From NCBI GenBank assembly GCA_001799365.1, contig MGTI01000029.1, forward strand, positions 1 to 52,708: a DNA stretch of 52,708 bases, read 5' to 3'. The position numbers were made by a program, and so were the translations under genes. Shown here piece by piece: positions 1 to 9,044 of the stretch (positions are counted from its first letter, which is position 1; every line of letters begins with the position of its first letter). The notes under the pieces were generated by a model. The model did not search any database, was not told the DNA's origin, and saw only the letters and a program-made list of their open reading frames with translations. The stretch is from Desulfobacterales bacterium GWB2_56_26 (GTDB lineage Bacteria > Desulfobacterota > Desulfobulbia > Desulfobulbales > Desulfocapsaceae).

Positions 1-987
1 GTTATTTCCGTCTACAACGAAGAGAGGGTGATCCGTGAAAAAATCGACAACACCCTGCAACTCCTCTACCCCGAGCATCTGCTTGAAATACTGGTGGTTT
101 CCGACGGCTCTACGGACCGCACCAATGAAATAGTCGGGGCCCTCGGCACCTCACGAGTGACGCTCAAAGCCTTTCCGGGAAGAAAAGGTAAAACCGCCTG
201 CCTCAACCGGACCGTCCCCGAAGCCCTGGGCGATATCATTGTGTTCACTGATGCCAACTCGATGTTCCCCCTCGACCTCCTGCAGCAGTTATCCGCGAAT
301 TTCGCAAACGATTCCATCGGCCTGGTCACCGGCTGGACGAAATACCGGAAACCCGGCAGGACAGAAGAAACGGTTGGTCTCTATAGTCGTCTGGAGATGT
401 TCACCAAAGAGGCGGAAAGCCGGATATCCTCATGCGTCGGCGCCGACGGAGCGGTGTTTGCCATTAGAAAAACTCTCTTTCAGCCGCTCAAAGAAAGTGA
501 CATCAATGACTTCGTCATTCCGCTGCAGGTTATTGCCCAGGGCAAAAGGGTCGTCCTCGACCCGGCCGTGTACTGCATTGAACAGCCCGGCGACAATGAA
601 GCCAGGGAATACCGCCGGCAGGTCCGCATCACCACCAGGACTCTCGGGGCGATCGGTCGCAACAGGCAATTCCTGAACCCGCTTCGGTACGGCTCGTTCA
701 GCTTTTTCCTCTTTTCCCATAAGGTGATCCGTTTTCTGGTGCCCTTCAGCTTTGCCGGACTACTCATCACCGCCGTCCTGCTGACGAACTCGTCGCTTCT
801 CTATGCCGGTTTTGCCACCGCCCAGCTCATCTTTATCGGCATCGGCCTCGCCGGTCTCTCGAAACACTTCACCGGCCGCTTACCTCAACTCTGTTCGTTC
901 TTTCTCTTGACCATTGCCGCCCAACTTGTCGGCTGGGCGCGATGGACCTTGGGGAAAACGGATGTCATATGGAAACCGGCAAGATAG
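1..987 (+). CDS. Family 2 glycosyltransferase, membrane-bound (5' end cut by window)
   Basis: The reading frame is already open at base 1 (V-I-S-V-Y-N-E-E), so the true start lies upstream. The visible part carries the GT-A core of GT2 enzymes: the nucleotide-binding stretch VVSDGSTDRT, an acidic DANS motif in the DxD position, and a GADGAVFAIRK acceptor-side motif. A QVRITTR segment follows, resembling the Q/RxxRW region of processive enzymes. The C-terminal third holds about three hydrophobic segments (from VPFSFAGLLITAVLL onward), so it probably works at the cytoplasmic face of the inner membrane. Given the export, barrel and PrsT genes next to it, it probably builds the exopolysaccharide. 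The sugar donor and linkage cannot be read from the sequence. Confidence 0.88.
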   Translation, partial: VISVYNEERVIREKIDNTLQLLYPEHLLEILVVSDGSTDRTNEIVGALGTSRVTLKAFPGRKGKTACLNRTVPEALGDIIVFTDANSMFPLDLLQQLSANFANDSIGLVTGWTKYRKPGRTEETVGLYSRLEMFTKEAESRISSCVGADGAVFAIRKTLFQPLKESDINDFVIPLQVIAQGKRVVLDPAVYCIEQPGDNEAREYRRQVRITTRTLGAIGRNRQFLNPLRYGSFSFFLFSHKVIRFLVPFSFAGLLITAVLLTNSSLLYAGFATAQLIFIGIGLAGLSKHFTGRLPQLCSFFLLTIAAQLVGWARWTLGKTDVIWKPAR

Positions 988-1001
988 CGGAGATGTCGGC
1001 G

Positions 1002-1646
1002 ATGAATTTCTCTCACAGATATTTAACCTCAGCTACGATACAAAAACGCTTGCTTTGGTTATTATTGACGATCGTCATAATCCTGACGATCATCAAGACA
1101 AGCATCCCACTGCTGGAAAATTTCCTTGTAGTTAAAAAAGAGTTGCCCCATGCGGAAGCCTTGGTGGTGATGGCAGGATCGATGACGGAACGCCTCCCCG
1201 TTGCCGCACGTCTTTTTCAGGATGGGGTGGCGCCACGGATCCTGTTGACCAATGACGGGAATTTGGGGGCATGGTCGGCAGAGAAGAATCGTAATCTATA
1301 CAGCATCGAGTGGGCGGAATCGGACCTGACGAACATGCAGGTGCCGGATCAGGCGATCGTGAAGCTTACCTATTCGGCAAGCGGCTCGATTTACGACGCA
1401 CTGAATTCCCGAAAGGAGATTCTGGAAAAGGGGATACAAAGCATTATCATCGTAACCTCTGATTACCATACGAGAAGATCGCTCTGGACTTTTGAGCGGA
1501 TCTTACGAGATCATCCTGTTGCTATTGGTACTTATCCCGTGACATCTGCACTGAGCAAGTCGTCTGATTTCGAAAAGTTCCCGGAATTGTGCCGTGAAAT
1601 GATAAAATATTTATACTACACTTCGAGTTATCAGTTTATCGAGTAA
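1002..1646 (+). CDS. DUF218 (YdcF/SanA-like) membrane-anchored protein
   Basis: 214 residues. In-frame ATGs exist at 969, 993 and 1002. I chose 1002 because GGAG at 989-992 sits 9 bases before it, while the earlier starts overlap or nearly overlap the glycosyltransferase. One N-terminal membrane helix (LLWLLLTIVIILTIIK) is followed by a DUF218 domain: ALVVMAGSMTERLPVAARLF, then the family signature SASGSIYDALNSR and VTSDYHTRRS near the C terminus. Members of this family (YdcF, SanA, ElyC) act in the envelope, mostly with unknown chemistry. It starts 14 bases after the glycosyltransferase stop, so the two are probably co-transcribed and it may serve the same EPS pathway. That role is inference. 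Confidence 0.85.
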   Translation: MNFSHRYLTSATIQKRLLWLLLTIVIILTIIKTSIPLLENFLVVKKELPHAEALVVMAGSMTERLPVAARLFQDGVAPRILLTNDGNLGAWSAEKNRNLYSIEWAESDLTNMQVPDQAIVKLTYSASGSIYDALNSRKEILEKGIQSIIIVTSDYHTRRSLWTFERILRDHPVAIGTYPVTSALSKSSDFEKFPELCREMIKYLYYTSSYQFIE

Positions 1647-1652
1647 CGAAAG

Positions 1653-1692
1653 GAGCGCCTTCTTCTCTCTTCGAGGCGCTCAGGTTTTCCTT
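1653..1692. terminator. Hairpin between convergent genes, possible terminator
   Basis: Arms GAGCGCCTT (1653-1661) and GAGGCGCTC (1673-1681) pair over 9 positions, including one G-U, around an 11-base loop. A short T-rich run (GGTTTTCCTT) follows on the plus strand. It lies just after the DUF218 stop and before the convergent barrel gene, as expected of a terminator, but the T tract is weak. Confidence 0.5.
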
Positions 1693-1777
1693 CCGGTTCA
1701 GAAAAAACGGACTGCCATCTTCCCACTCACGGTCTCTTCACGGCTCTCCGTCATGCCACGGATACGGGCAACCTTCT

Positions 1778-3286
1778 CTACCATTTGAAAAAATCGGTTT
1801 CATAGGACAACGTCAGCACAACCCTATGCTCATCAAAGCTGTCGTCCAGAACCTCCGAATCCTGCCGACTATAATCGTAGGAAAGGGAGAATTTATATAA
1901 TTGTCGGAAGGTATAGCCCAAGCTTGCTCCCGTCGAAAAACGTTTGCGATTGAACGTTTCCTTTTCCGTGACAAATTCCTCCTCGGCTACCGACTCGGTT
2001 GCTACGGGGGTGATCTCGGTAATTATCTCTTCATCTTCATAACGATAGCCGGTGTACAGATCGGCGGCGAGTTGTTCCATCAACCGGTAATTGAATCTGA
2101 GCCACGACTGCCAGAACTCTCGAAGACCGTTCTCGTCATTTCCGGTAAAGTTGAGGACCTCATACCCGCGCTTGGCTGTAAAGTTGATGTAGCCCCGTTC
2201 GAACGCATACGAAAAAGACATATTGCCGTTATATCCCCACTCCCCCTCCGTCCCTTCGGTTTTGGTATAGGTGGGGCCCGCCCCCAGGCCAAATATCACA
2301 TCTTTGGAGATATCCCATCGCCACCCCAGAGTGATATCGTGGATAGTAGCATCGTCGTTTTCCTCCGCATCGTAATCGGCGCCATAATAACTGTACAAAA
2401 GACTTTGCGCATGATACTGCAGAAAATTTGCCTGGAGTATCGTTGCCGCCCGATATTCGTTCAGATCCATTTCGGCTTCGACAATTTCGTCGGCGAGAGA
2501 AATATCCGCCTCGGTCTCGTCGAATAAACCGCGAACATAGCTGCCGAAGACCGAAAATTTCCAGACGGAATTAAATCTATGGCCAATATCGGACAACACC
2601 TCATGGCGATCGTAATCCTCGGAGGTGTTGTCCTCATCCTCAACATTTTCGAGGATACCGTAACGGTATCCCACGGTAAATTTACTATCTTCCCGATACG
2701 CATATTCCGAAAAGACATCCAGGTCGTTGGTCCAGTATCTCCGGCGGTTGTCCGCATCCGACAATCTGGCGGTGTCTTCCGTCGCTGTGCCTGTGGTAGT
2801 GATATCACTAGAAGAATCGGTCTCCTTCGGATCGCCATACCTGTTTGAGATAACATCCGAGAGCCGATATCTGTCCGCAAGCCTTACCTGCCAATTCCTG
2901 GAGATAAACCTGTCGAGGCTGGCAAGCAGATCGTGATCGAGGTTATTATCGGAGGTTTCGAAATCCTGCCAGAAACTCGGCGAATAGCGGAGTATGGCTT
3001 CATCCCGTTCTGACAACGAGGTGAGCGTGATCAGGGGCGCCAGGCGCAAACGGCTGTATCTCTCGTCGCGGTTATTAATCTCGGGCGGGCTCTCTTGTCC
3101 CTGATCGGCGGGAACAACAACATCGTCATCGTCATATTGCCTGTCGTCAACTTCATACCCTATACTTATACCTCCACCCAAGGTGATGTCCCTGGCAAGA
3201 GAGGCGCCCGGCGCAGTCAATGCGACAACGGCGACACACATGGGGAAGATACGTTTCAACTTACTGTCCAAAGCGCCTGTATTCAT
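1778..3286 (-). CDS. Outer-membrane beta-barrel protein of an XrtA/PEP-CTERM EPS locus
   Basis: 502 residues from the ATG at 3286, which is preceded by a G-rich Shine-Dalgarno (GGGGGG, 6 bases away); a GTG directly before it is the alternative. An N-terminal signal peptide ends at about ASLARD. The rest is acidic, rich in D, E, Y, N and R, with alternating hydrophobic strands (for example FTAKRGYEVLNFTG, LSYDYSRQDSEV), and ends on an aromatic-hydrophobic strand (YETDFFKW), all typical of an outer-membrane barrel. It matches in length and context the barrel proteins found beside the Wza-like export gene in PEP-CTERM loci (TIGR03016-like, from memory). It starts 11 bases after the export gene ends, so the two form an operon. 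It is probably the outer-membrane pore or docking partner for polysaccharide export. Confidence 0.75.
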   Translation of the reverse strand: MNTGALDSKLKRIFPMCVAVVALTAPGASLARDITLGGGISIGYEVDDRQYDDDDVVVPADQGQESPPEINNRDERYSRLRLAPLITLTSLSERDEAILRYSPSFWQDFETSDNNLDHDLLASLDRFISRNWQVRLADRYRLSDVISNRYGDPKETDSSSDITTTGTATEDTARLSDADNRRRYWTNDLDVFSEYAYREDSKFTVGYRYGILENVEDEDNTSEDYDRHEVLSDIGHRFNSVWKFSVFGSYVRGLFDETEADISLADEIVEAEMDLNEYRAATILQANFLQYHAQSLLYSYYGADYDAEENDDATIHDITLGWRWDISKDVIFGLGAGPTYTKTEGTEGEWGYNGNMSFSYAFERGYINFTAKRGYEVLNFTGNDENGLREFWQSWLRFNYRLMEQLAADLYTGYRYEDEEIITEITPVATESVAEEEFVTEKETFNRKRFSTGASLGYTFRQLYKFSLSYDYSRQDSEVLDDSFDEHRVVLTLSYETDFFKW

Positions 3287-3297
3287 CACGATCCCCC

Positions 3298-4020
3298 CTA
3301 ATTCACAATGATTATGTCGCCAGGCTTAATCAGTACATTTTTTTCCAGTTCCTTACCATCGAGAAAGTCGCCGTAATCGAAGGATAAAGTGTTGCCATTA
3401 AAGAGTTCGTTGCTTTTCTCCGGACCTTTGCGCACCAGCTTGATTTGCGATTTTGCCCATTCGGTAAAGCCGCCGCTGCGAGCGACCACCTGCACCAGGT
3501 TGATCGGATAATCAAGGTAAAAAACCCCCGGCTTGACCACCTTGCCCATCACCGTATACCGTTGGCTGTTGCCTTGAACCAGCACCACGGTGACGATCGG
3601 ATCATCATAAACCGAGGAATAAATTTTCTTTAGATAATCGGCAAGCTGGGTCAGGGTAAAGCCCACCGCATCGATATCGCCGACATGTTTCAAGGAAATG
3701 CGGCCGTCGATGCGAACCTGGGCGCCGGAACTGCCGCTCCTCAGGCTGTCCTCTTTTTTCTCACTCCGATCGGCGTCGATATTGGCAGCGGACATATCGC
3801 CCTCACCGTAAACCTGAACACTGAGCACATCGCCATGTCCGACCACATATTCGCTTTCCTTCGGTCCACCCTCACGGGAATCACCAAACACCGAAGCCCG
3901 GGCCTCCGCGATCGTTTTTTCGGTCACCGGGACATCGGCTGACGATTGAGCACTCCAGCCCCATCGGCCGGTCGACAGGACGATCAAGGCACTTAACAGG
4001 AAGATACGATAGTTCGACAT
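3298..4020 (-). CDS. Wza-like polysaccharide export protein (no lipobox)
   Basis: 240 residues, with a strong Shine-Dalgarno AGGAGG 4 bases before the ATG. After a signal peptide (cleavage near GWSA) comes the polysaccharide biosynthesis/export domain (YVVGHGDVLSVQVYGEGDMS, then RIDGRISLKHVGDI with LADYLKKIY) followed by one SLBB-like repeat (YTVMGKVVKPGVFYLD) and a GDIIIV ending. The family forms the periplasmic to outer-membrane channel for capsule and EPS. Unlike Wza, no cysteine follows the signal sequence, so it is not an obvious lipoprotein, and it lacks a C-terminal amphipathic pore helix. The neighbouring barrel may supply the outer-membrane passage. It is first in its minus-strand operon and divergent from the TPR lipoprotein gene. 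Confidence 0.87.
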   Translation of the reverse strand: MSNYRIFLLSALIVLSTGRWGWSAQSSADVPVTEKTIAEARASVFGDSREGGPKESEYVVGHGDVLSVQVYGEGDMSAANIDADRSEKKEDSLRSGSSGAQVRIDGRISLKHVGDIDAVGFTLTQLADYLKKIYSSVYDDPIVTVVLVQGNSQRYTVMGKVVKPGVFYLDYPINLVQVVARSGGFTEWAKSQIKLVRKGPEKSNELFNGNTLSFDYGDFLDGKELEKNVLIKPGDIIIVN

Positions 4021-4270
4021 AATTCCTCCTCTGAATTTTTAATGGTCAGTTTTTTGTTAGGCTGATTTCCTGACATGCAGTTAATCATATCCTAGCAATT
4101 TTGTCACCCCTTTGCATCAACCCGGCAGGTATTTTTTCACATCACCGGCAATTATTCTTTACTATCGGTAAAAAGGCATTTTTCCATAGGAAAAAAAATT
4201 CTTTTTATTTAGAATACTGCCAGCTTGCCGAAAACATTTCTCCTCCATTCATTTCACTATAGGTTACTCC
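4021..4270. promoter_or_regulatory. Divergent EPS intergenic region with AT-rich dyad
   Basis: This 250-base AT-rich space separates the export gene (minus) from the TPR lipoprotein (plus), so both promoters should lie here. An inverted repeat TTTTTCC-ATA-GGAAAAA is at 4179-4195. TAGAAT at about 4210 resembles a -10 box but lacks a good -35. I looked for a sigma-54 -24/-12 pair, as known for PrsR-controlled PEP-CTERM genes, and found no convincing match. Confidence 0.4.
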
Positions 4271-6544
4271 ATGAAATGCTATCGCCTTGTCACCGGTCTC
4301 CTCCTTGCATCGCTTTTTTTTCTTTCCGCCTGCTCCACGCCGGAAGAAAAAAAGGAAAAACATTACCTGCGCGCGCTCGAATATATAAAAATCGCCGATG
4401 AAAAAGCGGCCATTCTCGAACTAAAAAATGCCATCCAGCTCGACGCCAAGTTCGCTAACGCCAGATACCAGTTGGGCCTGCTCCTCTTGAAAAATGGCAA
4501 TCCTCAGGCAGCTTTCGCCGAATTGCAACGTGCCTTCAGCCTCGATCCCAAGAATGCCGATGCCGGAGTGAAGGTGGCCGAATTTTTCCTCCTCTCCAAA
4601 AGCAAGGAAGAAAGCCGCTCGTATATAGAGCAGGTCATCGGCGTGAACCCTGATTATCCGGAGGCTGTGGCGCTGCTGGCCAATCTCGAACTGACTGAAG
4701 GCAATTTTCAGAAAGCGGAAGAATATATCGACAAGGCAATACGGATCTCGCCGTCCAACGACAAATTCTACAGCATCAGAGGACGAATCCTGAGCGCTCA
4801 GGACAGATGGGCGGAAGGAGAACAGGCCTTCCGCAAGGCAATCGAGCTGAATCCCGATGCGTTTGCCCATTACAGTACACTCCTGATGTACTACGAGCAG
4901 CGCAGGGATGAGGAGGCCACCGGGCGACTGTTGGACATCATGACCCCCAAATTCCCCAACGACCCCCAACTCCATCTCCTCTACGCCGGGCTGTATCAGA
5001 AAAGAAGCGAATGGGAAAAAGCGGAACAGGCCTACCTCAAGGCCATAGAAATGAAAAAGGAAGCCGTTTCCTACCGACTGATGCTGGTGGACTTTTACAA
5101 GACCCAGCGGCAATACGAAAAGGCGGAAGAGTATCTGAAAAAAGCCCTTGCAGATCTGCCGAACGATATCCAGTTGCTGACGGTACTGGCCGAACTGCAG
5201 TTCGATATCGGAAAACTCCAGGAGGCCCAAGACATAACGGAAGCGATCCTGAAAACGAATCCCGCCAACGCCGCCGCGAGTCTCTTGAAGGCACGTTTTC
5301 TGATCAAGGAGGGTAAGAACGATGGAGCAATTGAAATTTTCACTCGCCTGACTGCCGATTACCCCAAATGGAGCGATCCTTTTTATTATGCGGCCTTGAC
5401 CCATCTGCGGCTCGGCAATTTTGAACTGGCCCAGAAGGCCATCGAAACAGCCATCCAGATCACCCCCGACAACGACCGCTCTCACACCTTGTCCGCGCAG
5501 GTCAACCTGCTGCGGGGCAACGGCATCGAGGCCAGCAAGGAGGCAGCGACCGCTCTCAAAATCAATAAAAGGAATTTTACCGCGGCAAAGATCCTGGTCC
5601 AGGCCATGGTCCTGCAGAAGGCCTTTGACAAAGCCATCCAACTGGTGGAATCAATCGACAAAAAAATAGTCGAGCAGGATATAGATCTGCTCGGCGCCGT
5701 CGGTATGGCCTACCTTGGCAAAAACAACAAGGAAGCGGCCACAGCGACCTTTGCCCAACTCCTGAAGATTGCTCCCGACAACAGCAAGGCACTCTCCGTG
5801 CTGACCGCATTGACTGCCGGCAATGACCTCGATCAGGCCATAGCCTTGATCACGAAACACATCTCAACCAATGAAGCAGGGAGCCACTACATCCTGCTTG
5901 GCGATCTCTACTTAAAGAAACAGCAAAACGATATGGCTCTGCAGGCTTTCGAGAAGGCGCAGGAGCTGAACCCGGCTGATCCTCAAGGGTACATTTATCG
6001 CGCCCGGCTCCTGCACCACCTTGGGAAAGCCGAGGAGTCGATTGCCCAGTACAACGAACTGCTGACCAGCCAACCGCAGTCGATTGCCGCCTTGATGGGC
6101 CTGGCAACTGCACTGGAAAGCCAGGACAAGACCGCAGAGGCGATAGCCGCGTACAAAAAGATCCTGGATCTCAAGCCCGATTTCCCGGCTGCCGCCAACA
6201 ATCTTGCCTGGCTCATCGTCTCGCAGGAAGGCGATCTCGGCGAGGCCCTGCGCCTGGCCATGCAGGCCAAACAGGCCCTGCCGGATCAACCGAATATTGC
6301 CGACACCCTCGGCTGGGTGCATTACAAGCGGCAATCCTATAATCTGGCCATCTCCCAGTTCAGCCATGCCTTGGCAGGACGTCCAAACGACCCGACGTTT
6401 GGTTTCCATCTGGCTCTGGCCCGGTACGCCAATGGCGAAAAAACCGAGGCAATCGCCTTATTACAGGAAGTCGTAGCCGGTGAAAAGCAATTCAATGAAC
6501 GTGATGAAGCGCAGGCCACCCTGCAGAAGTGGCAGAGCCTGTGA
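4271..6544 (+). CDS. PrsT-like TPR-repeat lipoprotein (PEP-CTERM system)
   Basis: 757 residues. The N terminus has a lipoprotein signal with lipobox LSAC, so it should be anchored after cleavage at Cys21. The rest is a nearly continuous array of about 20 tetratricopeptide repeats, with the recurring pattern A-x-L-x(6)-A-x-A-x(6)-P (for example AEEYIDKAIRISPSNDKFY, AEQAYLKAIEMKKEAV). Length, lipobox and repeat layout match PrsT proteins of exosortase/PEP-CTERM loci, whose exact role is not settled; scaffolding of EPS or protein sorting at the envelope is likely. It is divergent from the export operon and convergent with mnmE, with only 42 bases between the two stops and no clear terminator. 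Confidence 0.85.
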   Translation: MKCYRLVTGLLLASLFFLSACSTPEEKKEKHYLRALEYIKIADEKAAILELKNAIQLDAKFANARYQLGLLLLKNGNPQAAFAELQRAFSLDPKNADAGVKVAEFFLLSKSKEESRSYIEQVIGVNPDYPEAVALLANLELTEGNFQKAEEYIDKAIRISPSNDKFYSIRGRILSAQDRWAEGEQAFRKAIELNPDAFAHYSTLLMYYEQRRDEEATGRLLDIMTPKFPNDPQLHLLYAGLYQKRSEWEKAEQAYLKAIEMKKEAVSYRLMLVDFYKTQRQYEKAEEYLKKALADLPNDIQLLTVLAELQFDIGKLQEAQDITEAILKTNPANAAASLLKARFLIKEGKNDGAIEIFTRLTADYPKWSDPFYYAALTHLRLGNFELAQKAIETAIQITPDNDRSHTLSAQVNLLRGNGIEASKEAATALKINKRNFTAAKILVQAMVLQKAFDKAIQLVESIDKKIVEQDIDLLGAVGMAYLGKNNKEAATATFAQLLKIAPDNSKALSVLTALTAGNDLDQAIALITKHISTNEAGSHYILLGDLYLKKQQNDMALQAFEKAQELNPADPQGYIYRARLLHHLGKAEESIAQYNELLTSQPQSIAALMGLATALESQDKTAEAIAAYKKILDLKPDFPAAANNLAWLIVSQEGDLGEALRLAMQAKQALPDQPNIADTLGWVHYKRQSYNLAISQFSHALAGRPNDPTFGFHLALARYANGEKTEAIALLQEVVAGEKQFNERDEAQATLQKWQSL

Positions 6545-6586
6545 CAGAAAAGGAGGCTTTGACTTTCGAACGGTGCGAGAAGCTAT

Positions 6587-7978
6587 CTATTTTCCGAGGC
6601 AGAACTGCTGGAAGATGACGTCGAGTATGTCTTCGGTGGTGGTTTCTCCGACAATTTCCGAGAGGCAGAGAAGACACTCCTGCAAATCGACGGCAATAAG
6701 GTCGTTGGTCAGCCCCATCCGGAGAGCGGCAAGGGCGTCGGCACATGCCTTGCCTGCGGCATGAAGAGCCATCTTATGGCGGAGATTGGGCGCGCAGCCG
6801 CCTTCCTCCCACTGTTCCCTGCCCGAAGTGACCGCCGTAAAGATCGCCTGTTTCAGCTCGTCGATACCCTTTTGCTCCCGGGCGGAGATGGTCACGCACT
6901 CCCGGATCCCGGCAAATGAGGACAAATCCGGCAGCTTACCGGCGCAGATATCGATCTTGTTGATGACCGGAATGAGCGGCTTGTGGCAGACCTGGGCGTA
7001 GAGCCGACAATCGCCGTCACTCACATCCCTAGCCCCGTCGATCATGAAGAGCACGAGATCGGCCGTGTTGATGAGTTCCCTGGCCCGCCGGATGCCCAGG
7101 ATCTCCACCTCACCCGCATCGTCGCGAATGCCGGCAGTGTCGATGATCCGAACGGGTATCCCCATGATATCGACAACCTCTTCGATTGAATCACGGGTTG
7201 TGCCGGGGATAGCGGTGACCAGCGCCCTTTCTTCCTGAAGGATGGTATTGAGGAGACTCGATTTGCCGACATTGGGAAGACCGGCAATGACGATGGCTAT
7301 TCCTTCCCGGTACAATCGGCCGGCCTCGGCGTTATGCAAGAGACTCGCCAGCGGTTCCGCGACCTCGCGTTCGAGTTGCCGGGTCAGGGCAGCATGGTCG
7401 GCGATCTCGACGTCCTCGTCGGGAAAATCGATGGCCACCTCGAGAATTGCCCGAGCTCGGACAAGACTCTGCCGAATCGGCTCGATTTTTTGGAATAAAG
7501 CTCCCGCGAGCTGCTCCTGGGCGAGATCGACCCCTTTTCTGGTCCTGGCGGCAAGGATATCGATGACCGCTTCCGCCTGGGTCAGGTCGAGCCGCCCATT
7601 GAGAAAGGCCCGTTTGGTGAATTCGCCGGGCGCGGCCAGGACGGCTCCGCTCTCCAGAATGAGTTCCAGGATGGACTGCAGGACGAGAAAACTGCCGTGG
7701 CAATGAATTTCCACCACATCTTCCCGGGTGTAGGTGTGCGGTGCGGCCATATAGACGGCCAGCACCTCATCGAGAATTTTATTACTGCGGTGAGGCTCTC
7801 GGATGTGGCCGTAGTAGAGCCGGTGGCTCTGAAAACGGCAGGAAGGGTCCTTCGGCTGAAAGAGGGTAGCGAGAATCTGCTTCGCCATGTCGCCGCTTAT
7901 CCGGATGATACCGATGCCACCGGCGCCCGGCGGCGTGGATATCGCGGCAATGGTGGTATCACTGCAACAATTTTTCAT
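6587..7978 (-). CDS. mnmE: tRNA modification GTPase MnmE
   Basis: 463 residues from the ATG at 7978; a TTG just before it is also in frame. MnmE with MnmG installs the carboxymethylaminomethyl or aminomethyl group at the C5 of wobble uridine 34. The N-terminal folate-binding domain begins with DTTIAAISTPPGAGGIGIIRISG. The inserted G domain has GLPNVGKSS (P loop, about residue 230), IPGTTRD (G2), DTAG (G3) and NKID (G4). The C terminus ends in CLGK, with the family's essential cysteine. It is last of the rpmH-rnpA-yidD-yidC-jag-mnmE block. Its partner mnmG lies about 4.7 kb away on the opposite strand, not directly downstream as is common. Confidence 0.97.
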   Translation of the reverse strand: MKNCCSDTTIAAISTPPGAGGIGIIRISGDMAKQILATLFQPKDPSCRFQSHRLYYGHIREPHRSNKILDEVLAVYMAAPHTYTREDVVEIHCHGSFLVLQSILELILESGAVLAAPGEFTKRAFLNGRLDLTQAEAVIDILAARTRKGVDLAQEQLAGALFQKIEPIRQSLVRARAILEVAIDFPDEDVEIADHAALTRQLEREVAEPLASLLHNAEAGRLYREGIAIVIAGLPNVGKSSLLNTILQEERALVTAIPGTTRDSIEEVVDIMGIPVRIIDTAGIRDDAGEVEILGIRRARELINTADLVLFMIDGARDVSDGDCRLYAQVCHKPLIPVINKIDICAGKLPDLSSFAGIRECVTISAREQKGIDELKQAIFTAVTSGREQWEEGGCAPNLRHKMALHAAGKACADALAALRMGLTNDLIAVDLQECLLCLSEIVGETTTEDILDVIFQQFCLGK

Positions 7979-8062
7979 CAACGCAGAAACTTCCGAAGCT
8001 GGGAATTCTTCAACATCTCATCCTTCTCTTCCGGGGGACATCTTCATTCCTGCCCGAAGTCT

Positions 8063-8965
8063 TCAGGATTCCCGATCCGGCTTATTGCCGGTTTTCCCCG
8101 ACCTGCCCTTCTGGTGGGACCTTTTGCGGTTATTGGAACGGTTGCCTTTGCCGGGCTTGTAGATAAGAATTTTCTTGAACATGCCGTCCCCGACGGAGCG
8201 GCTGCGGATCTCTTTATCCTCCTGGAAGATCATATGAATCACTCTTCTCTCGGAAGGATTCAGCCCCGGCAGGACCTGGGTTTTGCCGTCAGCCTTTACC
8301 ATGGCAGCCAGCTCCACCGCCTTGGCTTTCAGCTCTTCCAGCCGCTTTTCCCGAAAATCGCCGACATTGATCGTCACCCGCAACCGTTCGGAAGCCTTGC
8401 GGCTGACGATCTTGCGCAGGATATACTGCAGGCTGTCGAGAACCTTGCCATCCTGTCCGGTAAGACTCTCTTCATGCTCTCCGCGGATAGTACAGGTCAC
8501 CGCCAGTCCGTTCGCCTGCACGTCGAGGGTCGACGGGAATCCCATCAGATCGATGAGCCGTCTTACCTCCTCTTCGACAATCTTCAGGCTTTCCGAACTC
8601 GCATCTCCTTCCTGCTCTTCATCCGGAGACAAATCGTCTTCGTCCTCTTCATCGTCGCCAATGGCTTCGGCCTTAAGAACCGGCTGGGCGGGCGGCTCTT
8701 CCACGACATCGACCTCTTCCCGCTCCTGAACCTTGACGCCGCGCCCTATAAGCGTTTCCACATCGAAGACATCTTCTTCCTCGGTTTCCGGCTTTACGGC
8801 TACACGAATCCGGGCTTTTTTCCGGATAAGACCGAAGATGCCGGTGGACCCCGTCTCGATCACCTCGATTTCCAGTTTTTCCTGAGGAACCCTCAAGCTA
8901 TCACACGCCTTTTTTATTGCTTCAGCAACGTCTTTGCCGTAAAAATCGTTTTTTTCTACAGACAT
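8063..8965 (-). CDS. jag: RNA-binding protein Jag/KhpB
   Basis: 300 residues. The N-terminal Jag_N domain (FYGKDVAEAIKKACDSL, with STGIFGLIRKKARIRV) is followed by a long acidic linker (about residues 85-140, runs such as DDEEDEDD), then a KH domain (GEHEESLTGQDGKVLDSLQYILRK) and an R3H domain (PSERRVIHMIFQEDKEIRSRSVG). It ends in a Lys/Arg/Gly tail suited to RNA contact. In other bacteria this protein binds many transcripts and influences the envelope and cell division. It lies directly downstream of yidC, its classic neighbour. The acidic linker makes it longer than the Gram-positive forms. Confidence 0.95.
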   Translation of the reverse strand: MSVEKNDFYGKDVAEAIKKACDSLRVPQEKLEIEVIETGSTGIFGLIRKKARIRVAVKPETEEEDVFDVETLIGRGVKVQEREEVDVVEEPPAQPVLKAEAIGDDEEDEDDLSPDEEQEGDASSESLKIVEEEVRRLIDLMGFPSTLDVQANGLAVTCTIRGEHEESLTGQDGKVLDSLQYILRKIVSRKASERLRVTINVGDFREKRLEELKAKAVELAAMVKADGKTQVLPGLNPSERRVIHMIFQEDKEIRSRSVGDGMFKKILIYKPGKGNRSNNRKRSHQKGRSGKTGNKPDRES

Positions 8966-9044
8966 TGTTCTACCTTTTCATTTTTCGCTTCAAGAACCGA
9001 CCTGACATCCTGTCCCTATCCGACCCTTCTCGCCCCCTCGCACC

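Noticed and set aside
4021-4270. Sigma-54 promoter for PrsK/PrsR control of PEP-CTERM genes
   Set aside because: No TGGC-N8-TTGC type element was found on either strand.
4421-5641. 406-codon open frame antisense to the TPR lipoprotein
   Set aside because: It mirrors the repetitive, high-GC third-position codons of the TPR gene. The plus-strand product has a lipobox and a full TPR array.
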